A stretch of 64,000 nt of DNA from Artocarpus heterophyllus (lineage: Eukaryota; Streptophyta; Magnoliopsida; Rosales; Moraceae). Location of the stretch: assembly GCA_025403435.1 (NCBI GenBank), contig CM046340.1, forward strand, positions 10,898,916-10,962,915, given 5' to 3'. The notes under the pieces were generated by a model, which worked only from the letters and a program-made list of their open reading frames with translations, was not told the origin of the DNA and ran no database searches. This document shows, piece by piece, positions 22,791 to 36,386 of the stretch. The number at the start of each line of letters is the position of its first letter. Position 1 is the stretch's first letter. Position numbers and translations under genes: made by a program.

Positions 22791-23848
22791 TTAATGCTTT
22801 ACGATGATCACATAATTAGATTCAAACTAAGATAATAATTGTATATCTTAGTTCTCCTTTGGGTGATACTAAGACATACAAACTATAAATGATGCTAATT
22901 TAAAAGTAAAAATTTAATTTGGTAATCATAAATATGTCCAATAAAAATGCTTGCTATCTTTGGATTAGCAAACAAAAATAATAGGACATATTAATTACCA
23001 ACTATCATATTCATCAATTATAAAGAAAACTAATCAACCTTTGGGCAATTCCTAAGTTCTTTATAATAGATGAAATTTAATGACCCATGATCTATAAATG
23101 TCATCTCAATTATAAGCATCAAACTTCATAAGTTATTGAACTTTTGTTTTTCAATTTAAAAATTACTAAGCTTTAAAGTTTGGCCACTTTGGTGACTAAC
23201 AAACTACAATCATGTAATTTCAATTTGGAAATAATATCAGTACTTAATAGGATCATATGTGCATCGCTTAACATTATATGCTGCCATCATTAATTAATTA
23301 AATGGGTCAAAACTTGTAATCGTAAGAGCATTACATACATATTATATACAGTGCATGTATGAATTAATGCTTTTCGTGATCATCTTACACGGATACAAGA
23401 TATATACCATTTACCACATTAATTAACCATATGCAATGTACTCTTTTATGATTGGAGATTGCAGATCATGATTTATTTTTTTTAAATAAAGTTAAGCTTT
23501 TATTGATCGCCTCATGACAATACATAAATATGGGGGTATATGAGAAGCATCCTTTTCGTATAACCAAAAATTCATATTAACGATCTTTCCTTGATCATAG
23601 TGCATGCAAAATTGAATATATTATGCAGGTCGACAAATAAACGTATATAAGAGGGAATTACAATAATGATCACATATAGCAAAAATAACAAAACCAAAAT
23701 CTAATAGTCATAATTCAGAATATCCTTATTGCAGCGGAGATTCATGTTAATTTGCCTTCAAAAGAATCTAGGGTTCATACATGATATGGAATACAACTTT
23801 AAAAAGGAAAATCATGAGTTTCGAAAGCCTAATTGCTTTGATGCCACA
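22791..23848. other. Copia untranslated leader
   Basis: Between the gag start and the 5' LTR on the minus strand. The primer-binding site lies directly next to the LTR: minus strand tgtggcatcaaagc, a worn form of the usual copia tggtatcagagc complementary to initiator tRNA-Met. No gene is seen. Confidence 0.6.
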
Positions 23849-24304
23849 TGTAAGAACTCTAATATCTGTAATTCTTAAAAATCTTATAACTCAATAATTT
23901 TTACAAAAGAAGATTTAGAGCGTACTTTAATTCATATCTTTAATTTGTAGAGACCCTTTGAACAAAAAGTTTGTTAGAAAAAAAGAACCCAGTTTCTCTC
24001 TCTAAATCCACAGTTATTACTTTTAATGTATTTTTCTGATGGAGAGAAGAAATACAATTGATTGGGTGAAGAGAGGACTAGACTATTATTTATAGACCCT
24101 TAATAGGTGCCTTTCTATCAAAGCACACATCCTTTTATACGTAGACACATCCTATCAGATGTAAACACATTCTTTAATAAGAGTTGTAACCTCTCATAGC
24201 CAATAGGATTTTAGCATTTAAATAATTATTAAACTAAATAAAGAAATGATAAATCTGATAAATTTTATAGGCCTTTAATTAATTTGTGGCCCATAATTCT
24301 AACA
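23849..24304 (-). mobile_element. Copia 5' LTR
   Basis: On the minus strand it runs from tgttagaattatgggcc (24304) to agagttcttaca (23849), 456 bp with TG...CA ends, followed by the primer-binding site and gag in the expected order. The 3' LTR is absent, so the element is truncated. Confidence 0.85.
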
Positions 24305-25803
24305 ACTAATAATCAGATATACACTAAAAATGATACTACATAAATATTAACTATTGAATATTTATGTTTATATCCATAACAATATACTGGCCTTTGTCAT
24401 GTCAAATCAATGGATTATCTTTTATCAAGTCAACATGATTAATATTTTTTTAGCAATTAACATTGAATGATTAAAACTTATCGTAAAAAATAAGATAAAT
24501 ATTTGTTGCCATAGTTACATAATACATTAAAAGAAAAAGTAGTTATCATTTGCAAGTTAGGTCAAGTTCATGTGCAACTACTACTATGGAAAACAAAACA
24601 AATGTGAGGGACAAGCTTTACAGTTTACCTCATAAAACGACTACAACAATTAAGACCTATTATATTCCTTGTTGTAGCTTTGTTTTTCATTTAAACCATT
24701 CAATAGCTTGCATACATTTAACCTAAATTCATGAAATGAATTTTGTTTTCAAAGATGCATTTGTCTTTCTAATAAAACAAAAATTAATAATGTATTTTCT
24801 ACAATAACACGAAATTCACCCTGATGCTATATAGTTAAAATTAATTACGTGAACAAACTTTTTTTTTTGTATGTATTAAAGAAGTTGTGCATCTGATTTT
24901 AGGGATGATAACTTTGTTGAGTATCTTTCTTTGTTTATAGAATACTTAATTTTCTATTTTCAGCTTAGAGACTCTAGTGGTTTTCGTCGCCACATCTGAC
25001 ATAGCCCTTGTCAATACCACTCACATTCCCCTACATTCCACATCTCCATTGTGACCCTTACCATCTTCACCTTCACACTGTACAACCATAACCCATGTCT
25101 ACCTTTCGTTGTGGCGCGGCCTATCCCTTCGTTATTATCACCTTTTCGTAAACTCTACTGCCCTTTCCCTTACCCTCCTCACTTGCACGCTCTAACTTCC
25201 ATCTTGACCCTCATGGACTTTCACCCGATCACTTTGATTGGCATTAGTGTTTTTGGAACAACAACCTTGGTCACATTTTGGACTAAGGCAAAGGTTGTAA
25301 GTTTTTTTCCTTTTTATATTAATATTATTAAATAGTTCTAGTTATGTTGTTATCACTATTAATTTCATTTTATTTTTAGGCTTCCATATATAATTTTCTT
25401 CATTTATGTATGCAACTACATGTTGACCCGTTGCAATGGCTTCGAAAGTATATTAGGGAGGCAAGCAAAGACGGATTGGGTTGAGGTTACTCCCTATTTG
25501 CTCACTTTGTAACCAGTATTGTCTTTCTATTTGATTCTCTGGTCAAACCTAAATTTTTGTTTTCTTAGCACTCAAGTTATTTTTTGGCACTTTGTAGAAG
25601 CTGTGTTCGTCATCAGTGAATACTTGATTTGCAAAACATTGATCGTTATATTTGCAATGCTTTTGGTGGCCATAATCTAGAATCAACATACGAGAGATAG
25701 TTCACAGATGGAGGGTTATTATGGTCTCTTGCCACCACAAGAGATTAAAAAAATAAAATAAAAAAATAAAATAATTTACATATAGATTCATACTCGTAGT
25801 TAG
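24305..25803. other. Intergenic, no recognised gene
   Basis: Mostly AT-rich. 24970-25300 is unusually C-rich on the plus strand and gives a 94-residue open frame without recognisable similarity. Confidence 0.4.
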
Positions 25804-25935
25804 GGCTATGCTGAAAAACCGTTAAAACTGCCATTGGATCAATCCGGTGGTTTTTAGATCGTTGGGATTGGACTGTTAAGAAATGCTCCTAACCCGGACT
25901 GTCCAGACCGGCAGTCTGGATCGGATCGAGCCATT
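25804..25935. mobile_element. Partial MITE, family C (TAGGGCTATG end)
   Basis: It starts tagggctatgctgaaaaacc and carries self-complementary blocks such as ggactgtccagaccggcagt and ctggatcggatcgagcc. The same terminus closes the element at about 31950-32475. Confidence 0.45.
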
Positions 25936-28900
25936 AGTATATCTATATAATAATTATAAGATAATTAAATGATAACAATACCTTCATGTGAGGATCTTTC
26001 GGAATGAACTTTAGAGTAGAAGGGGCGTACTTGATTAAATTTTCAAATTATTTTTTTATAATGGAACCGTGTCTACCACATATCCTTGATCCTTCCTTGC
26101 TTTAATAATTCAGTTGAAAAGGATTTGTTGTGTTGATAGATGTCGTCGTTGTTGTGTGGGCTCCCCTTGAATATGTTTGACATGCTCTTTGGAAGCATTC
26201 AACTGTGCAAGAAGTATAAAGCTTCCTCCATTCTTTTTTTTTTTTTTTTTTGGCGGGACGTAGCAATTCTGGCTCAACACCTGAGGCACTCAGGGTTGCT
26301 TAAGGCCCCATTTTAAAACAATTCTCCAATTATGTTTTTCTTTTTTAAAATACTAAAATCACTTCAATTCTTATTTTTAATTAAATTTTTAAAAACTAAG
26401 AAATATAGCTAGCAAAAAATTTAAGAGAATAGAAAGCTGCAATAGATTTTTAGGATGAGATTTGAGAATATTAATAATAACCTAATTGTTAGGTATTACC
26501 ATACATAGAAGTTAAAATCAATCTTCTGCTAATTAATAAGTGCTGTATTTATGCAATCAAATGCAACATTTCTTTGATATATCACATGGAAGTACTCATA
26601 TTTTTTTCATATGTTATATGCTTTGAAAACCATTAAAAGCCTATCTTTAGATATCAAACAAAGACCTTATTCCTTTAGCAAAAATTCTCTCTCTCTCTCT
26701 CTCTCTCTCTTTTAATCAATCTCATATGTATAAATATATTTTTGAGTTTTTACTAAAGAGTTAATTGTAGTGTTGCATCTTAAACTATTTGCTTTTTTTA
26801 CTTAACAGAATAGTGCATCAAATATGCACTCTTCTTAGTTAAGATAATAGAATAATAATAATAATAGAGAATTACGGGTTTTCCATGTACACCAACATGC
26901 TAGAAAAGAAGCTGAAAGCCATAAACTCCAAATTTGAGAGCTGAACTTCAGCTCAATTATATATTGATAAAAGCCAGAAGACCAAACTAGATCTAGTCTT
27001 CGACTGAAAACTGAAACGATTTGCTGCAAATAGCAGCAGCAAACGTGACAAGAAATGGTCTAGATTCTCTTCATTACATAAGCGGAAACGGGAAGCAAAT
27101 GCAAATGAAAGCCCATTTTTGCAAATACAATTGAGTGGCAACACGTCCATTAATACATTGCCAAATGACAAAATATCAGCAACGAGGAACAAATTTTTGC
27201 CATATTTTTCCCTCCAATTAAAACTGGCGCAAAAGGTTTACGATTTTGATATGATACAAGAAAATAGATGCATTTGTTTCTTCAACCTTTTTTTTTTAAT
27301 ACAACTATATATCATTATATATAATATAAATTTGTATATTATATATAACGTAATTATAAGTTGGCAACATTATTTTAAACTTTATGACATTATTATTTTT
27401 TAAATTGAAAAACAATTATAGATTTGTTATATTTATTCAAGTTTGCATCTCTGTGCTTGGCCAACTCAACTCATAATCAGTACATATTTGTTCATATATT
27501 TTTATAATGAGAAGCATTCAGAAAAAAATAATAATTCTTTATATTCAACGTTGTTAATTACACTTAACAAGTTCATATGAAATTTTGACAAAAACAAACA
27601 TGCAAAGTTCTTTTTTTTTTTTAAATTAACACGCACGTCCCCTCTAGAAAAACACGATTGCCAATTACGGATTTCTACCATAAACATATATATACATGCA
27701 CACACACTGCGTTTTCTTTGATAAAATATGTTACTTTTGACGTAAAATGTATACAGCACACAGAGGAACGTAGCTCTCTTCAGAATTAAACAATTTTATT
27801 TCACTTTCAATAAAAAATAAAAAAAAACAATTATAGCTCAGAAAATATTTGGAAATAGGGCAGAGAGAGATAGAGAAGGGGAACTGAAACTCACCTGGAC
27901 TAGTGGTGCGTTAATTTGTACATATGTAGCTGCTGAATTATCATGAATTTCGTTCCTTAGAGTTTTTGGGTGTCAAATCCCATGCAAAGTCTTGTCAAAT
28001 AATCAGTCCCTTCGCTTAAACCTCAGATTCGTTGCGGATTCGACCTTAAAATTATCCTAAGCTTTGATTTAAGTGGATAATTTATTTTCGGGTTCATTTT
28101 AAAAATGATTCCAAAACTTTCCTGTAAACTTTGATTTTAGCTCCTAACGTTTAGAATTTCTCCAAATTGACCAAGATCTACCTAGATGAAAACAATACAT
28201 GAGTTGCGTGTGGTGGGCAATTAAAGTCTTAAACGTCCTATCACTCACCAAATGAGATATTATAAATATGAAAACATTACACCAAAATCCTTTTTCAATC
28301 TGTTAATTAATCCCACTTAAAATGTAAAGGTCCATTTTACCCTCATGACTTAAATAATACATGGCCAGTATATGACCATAATTTAACACAAATGTAACGA
28401 AGTGACCAACTTTGTGACAACAAAATAGCTCATGCACCATTTCAAAAAAAAAAAAAGATCATGCACAATTTTAAAATGTTTTAAATATCATAGGTCAAAA
28501 TGAAAGTGTGCAAGACACGCACGCGTATCTGTATTTCTTTGTGCCTCTTTAACTATGCTAGCTAATTTGCCATAACCACAGGCATATAAAATGAAAGATT
28601 TCAAACGATCCAACTAAAGAAGAACATTTTAGACAAAAATATAAAAATGTTTCCAAGTAATTCTGACATCAATCCAATTATAGCATGCCATGGATCAATT
28701 ATGCCAGCCCATCGAGTCTAGCATTAAAGACACGACAGCTGAGCAATATTTGTCAGGAACAAATATAAAGACATTATAATTACGTAAAAATTTGGTTGGG
28801 TATATTCATAGCTGTGTACGGTACCGAATGTTACCATGTTTCTTTACTGAGAGAATGACGGTTATCAAACCAAGTGGGCATCTAGTAGCCAAAAAAAAAA

Positions 28901-30800
28901 CTAAGTGGGCATCTATCAACAAGCAAGTTTTCTATTAAATTTCCTGCTCAAAAATATATTAAAATAGAGAAAAATTACAAAAAAAAAAAGAGAATAGTTT
29001 GAAAAAATATAACCACACAAAAAGGAAAACAAAACCCCTAAGGGATTAAGTTGAAATTCTTTCTTTAAAAAAATGTATTATAGATAACATATTTAAATTC
29101 TTTAGTCAAAACCCAACGATAAAAAATAAAGAATAAGAAATAAATAAATAAAACTATTTTTTTTTTTCTGAAGTTCCAAGTACTGCGTAATATATCATAG
29201 AGATTCTTCAACGCCTGTTTGTAAAAGGTGTATGAGCAATATCGATTTTGAAAATCAACGTCATCTAGTTTTACTAATATTTCTTCTCAGATCTTTTCTA
29301 TTCACTGATTAAGCTGACACTAAAATGATCAGAGCGTTATTTGATTGAATTTTGAGAGAGAGAGAACTATAGAGGATTCACATTTTCATCAACCAGAAAT
29401 TAGAAAATTCACAACTAGTGTTCTAGTACACTTTCTTTTAGCACTAAAAGAAGATGAAATTTTGGGACTGTTGATGCAACTAACGTTGCATTTCACGTTA
29501 ATTAATATTGTTCTCGTCTCGTTCTTGATTCATTTATATTCCAAGGCAAAAGTATGGGTTCCTAAAACACTTTAAAAGTTTTTAAATTTTGAAGTAAAAT
29601 TCTATAATTTTTTTTTTTTTGCAATTTGATTAAATTTTGACACTAATTTTTTTGTGATATATAATTGAGAGTATTAATTACGCACAGCAATTAAGTTTGC
29701 TATTAAGGGTAGGTCATTTGTGTAAATATTACAAGGTTTATTTATCGCCCTCTGGATGGGACAAAAAGGATAAAATGGTTATTTCCAGATCATGAAGTTT
29801 TATTTTGACAGATCAAGAAGAAAAAAACCGTAAAAATCAAGTAAACAAGAACAATAATATCTACCTTCAAAAAAAAAAAAAAAGAACAATAATATCTCAC
29901 TTTTTTCAGTAACCATATGATTCTTATCCAACTCCACCTTTTGGAGCGCTTCTATCCGTACGGATGCTATGTCAATTTACAGGCCACCAAACAAGGATTT
30001 TCCTTTTTTACATATACACACAAATATACTAAAGCTATATTGGTTCTTTAAACTCTTTGAAACACTTTTTTTAGAAAAAACAAAAAAAGAAGAAAATTAT
30101 TTTTTAGGGTAGAAGTACTTATTGATAATGCATGTTTTAAAACATGGGATCCGGTCAAAATCGTATTAAAATTATAAGAATATGAAAGAATAACCTAGCG
30201 TGATTCAGATCTGACAATAATGTATATGGGAAATTTATTGATGAAGATTTTTTTTTCATGCCATATTGTATACAAATAATAATAAAAAAAAAAACTAGTA
30301 TATGGATCGTTTGGAAGTTTTATATATACATAGACCGTCTTTAATATAAGCTAATGAAGAAATTCCTATAGTTAAGGGGAAGAAACTAATGAAGTGGAAA
30401 TCAGTCATTTGAAATTAATAAAAGGATTCTGAAGTTTACCATAGAAAAACAATATTGTAATCTAAATGTAATGGAAATAATGAAGCTTTGAATGCTGAAA
30501 ATTAGGGGACATGATATTCTTCAATTATTTATCCTAAAATCTATATCAAAAGTGAATTCCATGTAAACGTTATCCTTGGTATTATCGGTTCTTATATATT
30601 GACATATATACAAACACATACAAATACATAAGTACATACATATATATATACATATACATAAACACACACACACTCACACCATATATAACACTAAATAATT
30701 AATGTCTGTTTTCCAAAAAAAAAAAAAAAGGAAAAAGATCGTGTAAGTTTGTTTTGGTAGAAGTGTAATATGCATCTATATTATAGTTAATAATTATGGT
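25936..30800. other. Long AT-rich intergenic stretch
   Basis: A (CT)n microsatellite lies at 26689-26710 and poly-A/T tracts are common. The minus-strand stretch 27896-27960 is open and ends in a strong donor (cag|gtgagt), the only exon-like signal. Other open frames (25051, 26835, 26953, 27502, 29345) show no recognisable family. Confidence 0.4.
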
Positions 30801-31005
30801 TTTTGCGACTTAGATCGGGTAGCTTGGTTCAAGGTCGAACAGACAACGAAACTAAGAGATAATGAGCAGATCAAAGGACTGGTCACTTGACAAACCATGG
30901 CATGGAATCCACTCACCCGGACCATTATACCACCATCCAATATGATCTCCAAACCTTTCAATTATTATATCTTGATCAGCCACGCGTCTCTAATTTAAAA
31001 CCCAT

Positions 31006-31194
31006 CTGAAAAAAAAAACAAAAGAATCAACTATATGAGATGAAGAATATATAACTAAACTAATCAACAATAGGGGATTGGAAAAGGAGCATATATGACA
31101 GGAGGAAAGTACCTCTAAAGTCCCTCTTGGATATTTTGAGAGTTGAGTGTGTGAAGCACTTCTGAAGCCGTCAATTTACCAGGTTATATAGAGA
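31006..31194 (-). promoter_or_regulatory. TATA box and first-intron signals of a possible minus-strand transcript
   Basis: Minus strand: TATA element tctatataacc at 31194-31184. About 70 bp downstream is a donor-like agag|gtac (exon would end at 31113). Then comes a T-rich tract and acceptor tttttttttcag at 31006. The next block starts ATG but stops after nine codons, and a further strong donor cgg|gtgagt lies at about 30920. This looks like the 5' end of a spliced, perhaps non-coding, transcript. No product is recognised. Confidence 0.35.
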
Positions 31195-31949
31195 CTACCA
31201 GAGGGTAAAAAAAATGAAAAAGAAAAAGAAAAAGAAAATTAATGGGAAAAACCATTTACATGGAGAAGGGGAAAGAGAAAAGAAAGAAAACATTGAGGAG
31301 GGTGAAGTATGGGGGTTAGTAAAAGATTCTATTGTTTCATCTGCTACTTTTGGCACGTGAGTGCGTTTGACCCGCAGGTGATATCACTAGGGTTAATGAT
31401 TTGTGCCTTAAGTAAAGGAATTAGTTTTTTTTTGGTAAATAATATACATACATGCACTCAAACACACACGCGTATACATACACACGCACACTCACTCCCT
31501 CACTTTAACTATATGCTTTAACTACCACCCTATTCAATTTTTTTAATTTCATTTTTTTCATTTTTCTTTGATGTACATAGCTATCACATTGCTGTGTATA
31601 ATAATTGAATACAACTTGTTCAAAATTTATTGATTTATGTTTCTATTTTTCTCATGGATCTTATCATATATTCAAGAACTTTCGATATGATTCAAATCAT
31701 ATCCAAAAAAAAAAAAACGTTACAAGACCTGACAATTAATTAAAAAGAATAAGATCCCTTTCATCGGTAGTTTTTTTTTTTTTTTAGAATTCTCATTTTT
31801 TTCGTATTACTAATCAGTATTAATATATTAACGGTGTTTTCTGGCTATTGTGGTCACAATTTTTGTTCTTATATTTTGTTTGTCTTTATGCGATGTGATA
31901 GATAGATACCAAGGTTATTTGTATGAGCAAGAGGAAGCAGCTGAAATGA
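31195..31949. other. Intergenic, simple repeats
   Basis: Purine-rich tract at 31207-31290, then short ca/ta repeats at 31440-31495 and poly-A/T runs. No gene seen. Confidence 0.5.
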
Positions 31950-32235
31950 AGATAGGGTTTGGTACAGTCCAGTCCCAAATCGTCAGGGTTTTAGGACCGA
32001 ACTATTTTGTCAATTTAGGCAAATATGGGACCGATCTGGACCATTTTAGTTATTAGGACTGAAACAGAATGGTTTAACCGCAGTTTGAGACCTTTTTTTT
32101 TAGAGATTTTTGTGATTTTTTGTACTAGATTTTGTACTTCTAAAGCTCTAAATATCTAAACTGTAAAAACAATATTCTAAAAAAATAGAAAATAACAACC
32201 CACAAAAATCAAACACAATATAAAAGATAAAGCAA

Positions 32236-32270
<35 letters not shown>

Positions 32271-32475
32271 ATAATTTGTTTATCACATACATATATGTAA
32301 ATGGTTCGGTCCAGTCCAGATCGCCATAAAAATTTTCAAAACAGGCCAAATCGTTTTTTAGATGGTCTGTTCTAGTTCGGAATCTTTTTTTAATGGTCCT
32401 AGAATGGTCCGGACCCAATTGTCCAAAAACTGTTAAATTGGACTTATCATGTGGCTTTTTTTTTTCATAGCCCTA
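31950..32475. mobile_element. MITE, family C, worn
   Basis: The left side has atagggtttggtacagtcca and ggaccgaactattt. The right side has ggttcggtccagtccagatc and ends catagccctaga, whose complement tctagggctatg matches the family C terminus at 25804. An AT microsatellite (32236-32267) interrupts it. Confidence 0.5.
32236..32267. repeat. (TA)n microsatellite
   Basis: About sixteen ta units. Similar (TA)n tracts occur at 34997-35022, 37120-37146, 51019-51048 and 53249-53278. Confidence 0.9.
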
Positions 32476-33830
32476 GATAATAAGGTTTGTATCTCTTAAA
32501 AAAATAATATCATGTCATGTCAACTAAAATATTTTAATTAATACAATTTTTTAATGATAATTCATGAGTATCAAAGGTTATAAAATGTTTGAAAAATATG
32601 GTTTGAACCAATTTTGGTTAAGAATACTCTAGCATGTGAGAGTTTTACACCGTAGCTCATTTTTCTATCTATGTGACATATGAGAGTTTTATACTGTAAC
32701 AACTAAGAGTCCGTTTGGTAAATGGATTCGAATTAGTGATTTGATTTGAGTTATATGATTTGAATTAGGATTTAAGTTAGTGATTTGCATTGTTATCTGA
32801 ATTGACATTTGGAAACGCATTTAAGTTTTAATCTAAGTATGGAATAAAATTGAAACTTGTGTTGAGAGAGTTAGTGAAAATATCCTTTGATTTATTAACA
32901 AATCTAATAAAATCTTAATGTTAATAGTCTTAAAAAATATGCAATATCGATCTTAATTTATTTCTCTCTTCATTAGGAACACAAAAAAAAAATCATTTCA
33001 CTTGTATATCAAATAAAAAAGTTATAATTTTTTTTTAAATATAAGAAAAAATTTAATTTTACTGTAACAAATATATCTGAATATTAAAAATTTTGGTTGA
33101 AGCAAAAATAGCAAATACACTTTTTAGTAAGACTCAAAAGTAAGTTTGACTAGGATGAAGCCAAAATTAGACATGAGTGAGGTTAGCTGTCCACATGTGA
33201 TTCTGAAATGCTGATAGAATCAATTTATTTATTGGTTATGCATCCATTCTTGCCCATGCCCAAGCCAAAGCGCACATGACTCCACTTCTATCTTACCTTA
33301 TCCTCCATTTCCTCACTTTGAAAACAAATTAAACTCTATTTTTGTAATTATCTCCAAAAAAATCTTTCAGATTTTATTTATTAATTCATAATTATTTTTT
33401 TGTATTGTTCAACTCCGTTTACTACGCAGATCGAGAGCAAATATTTAACAGCCCTTTTCAAGAATAGAAAATCAGCATTGATAACTAATTTGATTAGTGG
33501 TTTCCATGGAATTTATCACCAAACACTTGTAAATAGTAAAAGAGACATCGTTTTAGGGACTTTCTTCCGTCCCTCCATGTCAAAACGAGGAACTGTCCTT
33601 CGTTTTAATTTGATCCACTAGGAGTAGGATTTAATGGTGTATAATGATGAGAGGGTATTGAGATAGATTACTTTTTTTCATTTTAAATGATGTGCCCAAC
33701 AACCGGTTAATTGTGATAATAATTGCTAATGAAAACGATCTTCTGTTGTGGTATCTAGTTTTTTTCAGAAAATAACTCTCCCAGTCTTTAATCTTTTTAA
33801 AAAGTTAAAATTTTGTTCTTAATTTTTTTT
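32476..33830. other. Intergenic with MITE fragments
   Basis: 32630-32705 carries two copies of the family A core (gcatgtgagagttttacacc, gacatatgagagttttatac) without good termini. gtccgtttggtaaatgg at 32711 looks like one end of another hAT-like MITE. No gene is recognised. Confidence 0.5.
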
Positions 33831-34189
33831 TATTAATTAGGTTTAATTTTTTAAAAAAATACAATTTGATCTCCAACTGAGAAATGTTTTGATTATTTTA
33901 ATAAGAAAATTTTAGTAAAATATATAATATATTTTAAAGAAAAAAAATTAAAACACAAAAAAAATAATATATATTATTAGAATCGAATCTTTTATTTAAA
34001 AAAATCAGTTCTTTTTAATCTTAAAAAATCAGATCTTTTTACTAAAAAAATCAAATTTGATCCTTTTAATCTTAAAAAGAAAAAATCAAATCTCTACTCA
34101 AAAAACAAAATCAGATCTTTTTAATATAAAAAAATAAAGCTAAAAAAATCTTTAAAAAAAATCAGATTCAAAAACTCATCCGATCCAAC

Positions 34190-34400
34190 GACACCCACCC
34201 CTTGTCTTCCACCGGCAACACCCCCTTCTCTCAGGCATCCCCCTCTTCAATTGCGCCAACTTGGGAAGAGGGCCATAGACGCGACGAGCATAGAGAGCCT
34301 CTCGATGGTAGGGTCGATCCGACCGGTGAGACCAGGGGAGTTGACGCGGGGAACACCGAGGTTGAGAAAGACGCCGGTGAAGTTGCAAGGTCGGCGGTGG
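34190..34400 (-). pseudogene. LRR-protein gene fragment (putative)
   Basis: The minus strand reads CNFTGVFLNLGVPRVNSPGL then TGRIDPTIERLSMLVASM before stops. This resembles the N-terminal cap and first leucine-rich repeat of plant LRR receptor kinases (C-FTGV, then R-V, LTGRI-P-I-LS-L). The GC-rich island (34180-34600) is sharply different from its AT-rich surroundings, as expected for a gene fragment carried by a transposon, though I could not prove terminal repeats. Confidence 0.4.
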
Positions 34401-34479
34401 AGTCCTAAAAGGCGACAAGGAGTGGGGGTGTCTCAACCCCTTCTGTCAGAGTCGCCCCCTTCGATGTTGTGTGGGTCGT

Positions 34480-34545
34480 GACAGAGAGACGAGGACGCCT
34501 GGGTGGGTTGCGAGAGAGAGACAAGGACGCCTGGGCGGGTCGCGA
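34480..34545. repeat. Short tandem duplication in the GC-rich island
   Basis: gagacgaggacgcctgggtg ggttgcga is followed at once by gagacaaggacgcctgggcg ggtcgcga. Confidence 0.7.
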
Positions 34546-34619
34546 TGGGTAGGCCAAGACGATGGTGATTCGAGACCGCCAGCGACAGCGTGATCGCTTT
34601 TGTGTGTTTATTTTTTTAA

Positions 34620-34991
34620 GTTTTTTTTCTATAAGGGGCTGTTAAATAAATTTTATTTTAATTTTTATTAATATTTTTAAGTATTGTAAAGGGTATTTTA
34701 GTAAATTTAATTAAAAACAATGTCAAAGAATTTTTTTCGTCTAAAATTAAATAGCTAAGGACTAAATTACGCCTTTTTTACAATGTTATACCTAGTTAAA
34801 TCAAAAAACATGCTCCCTCCCTTTTTAAGTGTTTCATTCAAATTTACCAATGGTTAAAGCTTTTTATTTTTATTTTTTTGAAGGAAGGATATGGTTGTTC
34901 ATCGGAATCTTCATTTTCTTGTAGATTATGGCCATTTGAGTCAGAATCAGTGTTTGTAGTTTCATAATTTGAAAAACTATCATCTTATTTT

Positions 34992-35026
<35 letters not shown>

Positions 35027-36232
35027 CACCAATTACATAGTAGATGTCCCAAAGTTATTTTTGTAAAAATAATTTTATTGGAAACTTTATAATATTTTTC
35101 CTCTTACATTGTTTTGCTTAAGTGCCAACAAAATGAATAGGTGGAATAAAAAGAAAGAATTCCTACTGTATTTCGATGAATTAGTTAATATTTACATTTT
35201 TTGGGGTAAATCATTTTGTATTATTAATTCACTTCAAAACTAAGCTTTTCTATATGTATTTATTCATAGAAATTATTGTTAGAATTACTCTGTTTCAAAA
35301 TCTAAGTTGCGATTTTTTTCCTGCTTGTTTCGTCCTTTATATCAACTACTGTCCTTTTCTTTTGTCCAAAATTAAAAAAAAAAAAAAAAAGAAGAGAGAA
35401 TTAAGTTAATTACGAAAACACCCATCTTTCAATCTCGTATTAACAAATTAACTAGGTCAAAGGCAAATGTAACTGGCACCAACCAGTTAGCTGTACAACG
35501 AATGATGATTAGCTTCCAATAATAGGGGTTCCACTGGCAATATTGCACACTTACCAAGAGCCCAAACTTTGCACCAACTTGCATGCCCATATCAGCGTGG
35601 GACGTCCCCAGGGAGGGATGGCAGCCTATCTTCATAATTTCATATCCATAAGGTTACAACATATTCTGGAAAACTCTCCACATGTATTTGTGTGTGTGTG
35701 TATCCATCTATCTGCTTATTTCTTTAAGTGGTAAAAGAACAACAACTTTTCATTGTAATACGTGAAGTACAGTTGTAACACATGCGGTTTCTGTGAGAAC
35801 TTGTCTCTTATTTATAAACATAATGCATCCGGCATATTTCCTAAGAATCTATACATGATATTTATTAATTTTTAAGTTCCATTAAAATTTAATGAAGTTC
35901 ATTACATATCAAATTTTTTAACATAATAAACTATGAAGCCTCTTATTTGACATTCAAAAACCATGGACTCGTTATGCATATTTTATACGATCCATAAAGT
36001 CCCAAATGTACGACGTAAAAATGTAATAAAGTGGCCAAAAGCTATTGTATATAAGCAGCAGGACCAATAAATTTATTAAATATCCTGGTCCAGGAAACGC
36101 TGCATATGTGAAGCTGAGCTCCACAAGTTTCAGAGTCATAAATTTCTAGTTGTGGGGCCTTATTTATTTATTTATGTATTTATAATGGTCACAGTCCATG
36201 GTTGGTTTCTTATAATTGATAATTAAATAAAA
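34620..36232. other. Intergenic; one exon-like block
   Basis: AT-rich with (TA)n at 34997 and (TG)n near 35688. On the minus strand 35625-35555 is bounded by gatag and g|gtaagt and is open in two frames; no family is recognised. Confidence 0.4.
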
Positions 36233-36386
36233 GCAGTTGGGTGTTCAGTTGGTAATGTGCACCAAACCCCGCAAGTTCAGCCCCAGTCATCTCACCTACT
36301 ACCACTTCCACCTTCTGTGTGTTTGTTGGGTCTATATTAGCAACCAAAACAAAAACAAAAAAATTTCAAAAAAAAAAAAAAAAAAC
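36233..36386 (+). mobile_element. tRNA-derived SINE with A-tail
   Basis: A-box-like gttcagttggtaatg near 36244 and B-box-like aagttcagcccca near 36270 are spaced as in a tRNA. About 90 bp of unrelated sequence and a long A-rich tail ending near 36386 follow. There is no clear flanking duplication. Confidence 0.6.

Noticed and set aside
26953..27192. Minus frame with DILSFGNVLMDVLP resembling kinase subdomain IX
   Set aside because: No other kinase motif lies before or after it in any frame; the match is too short.
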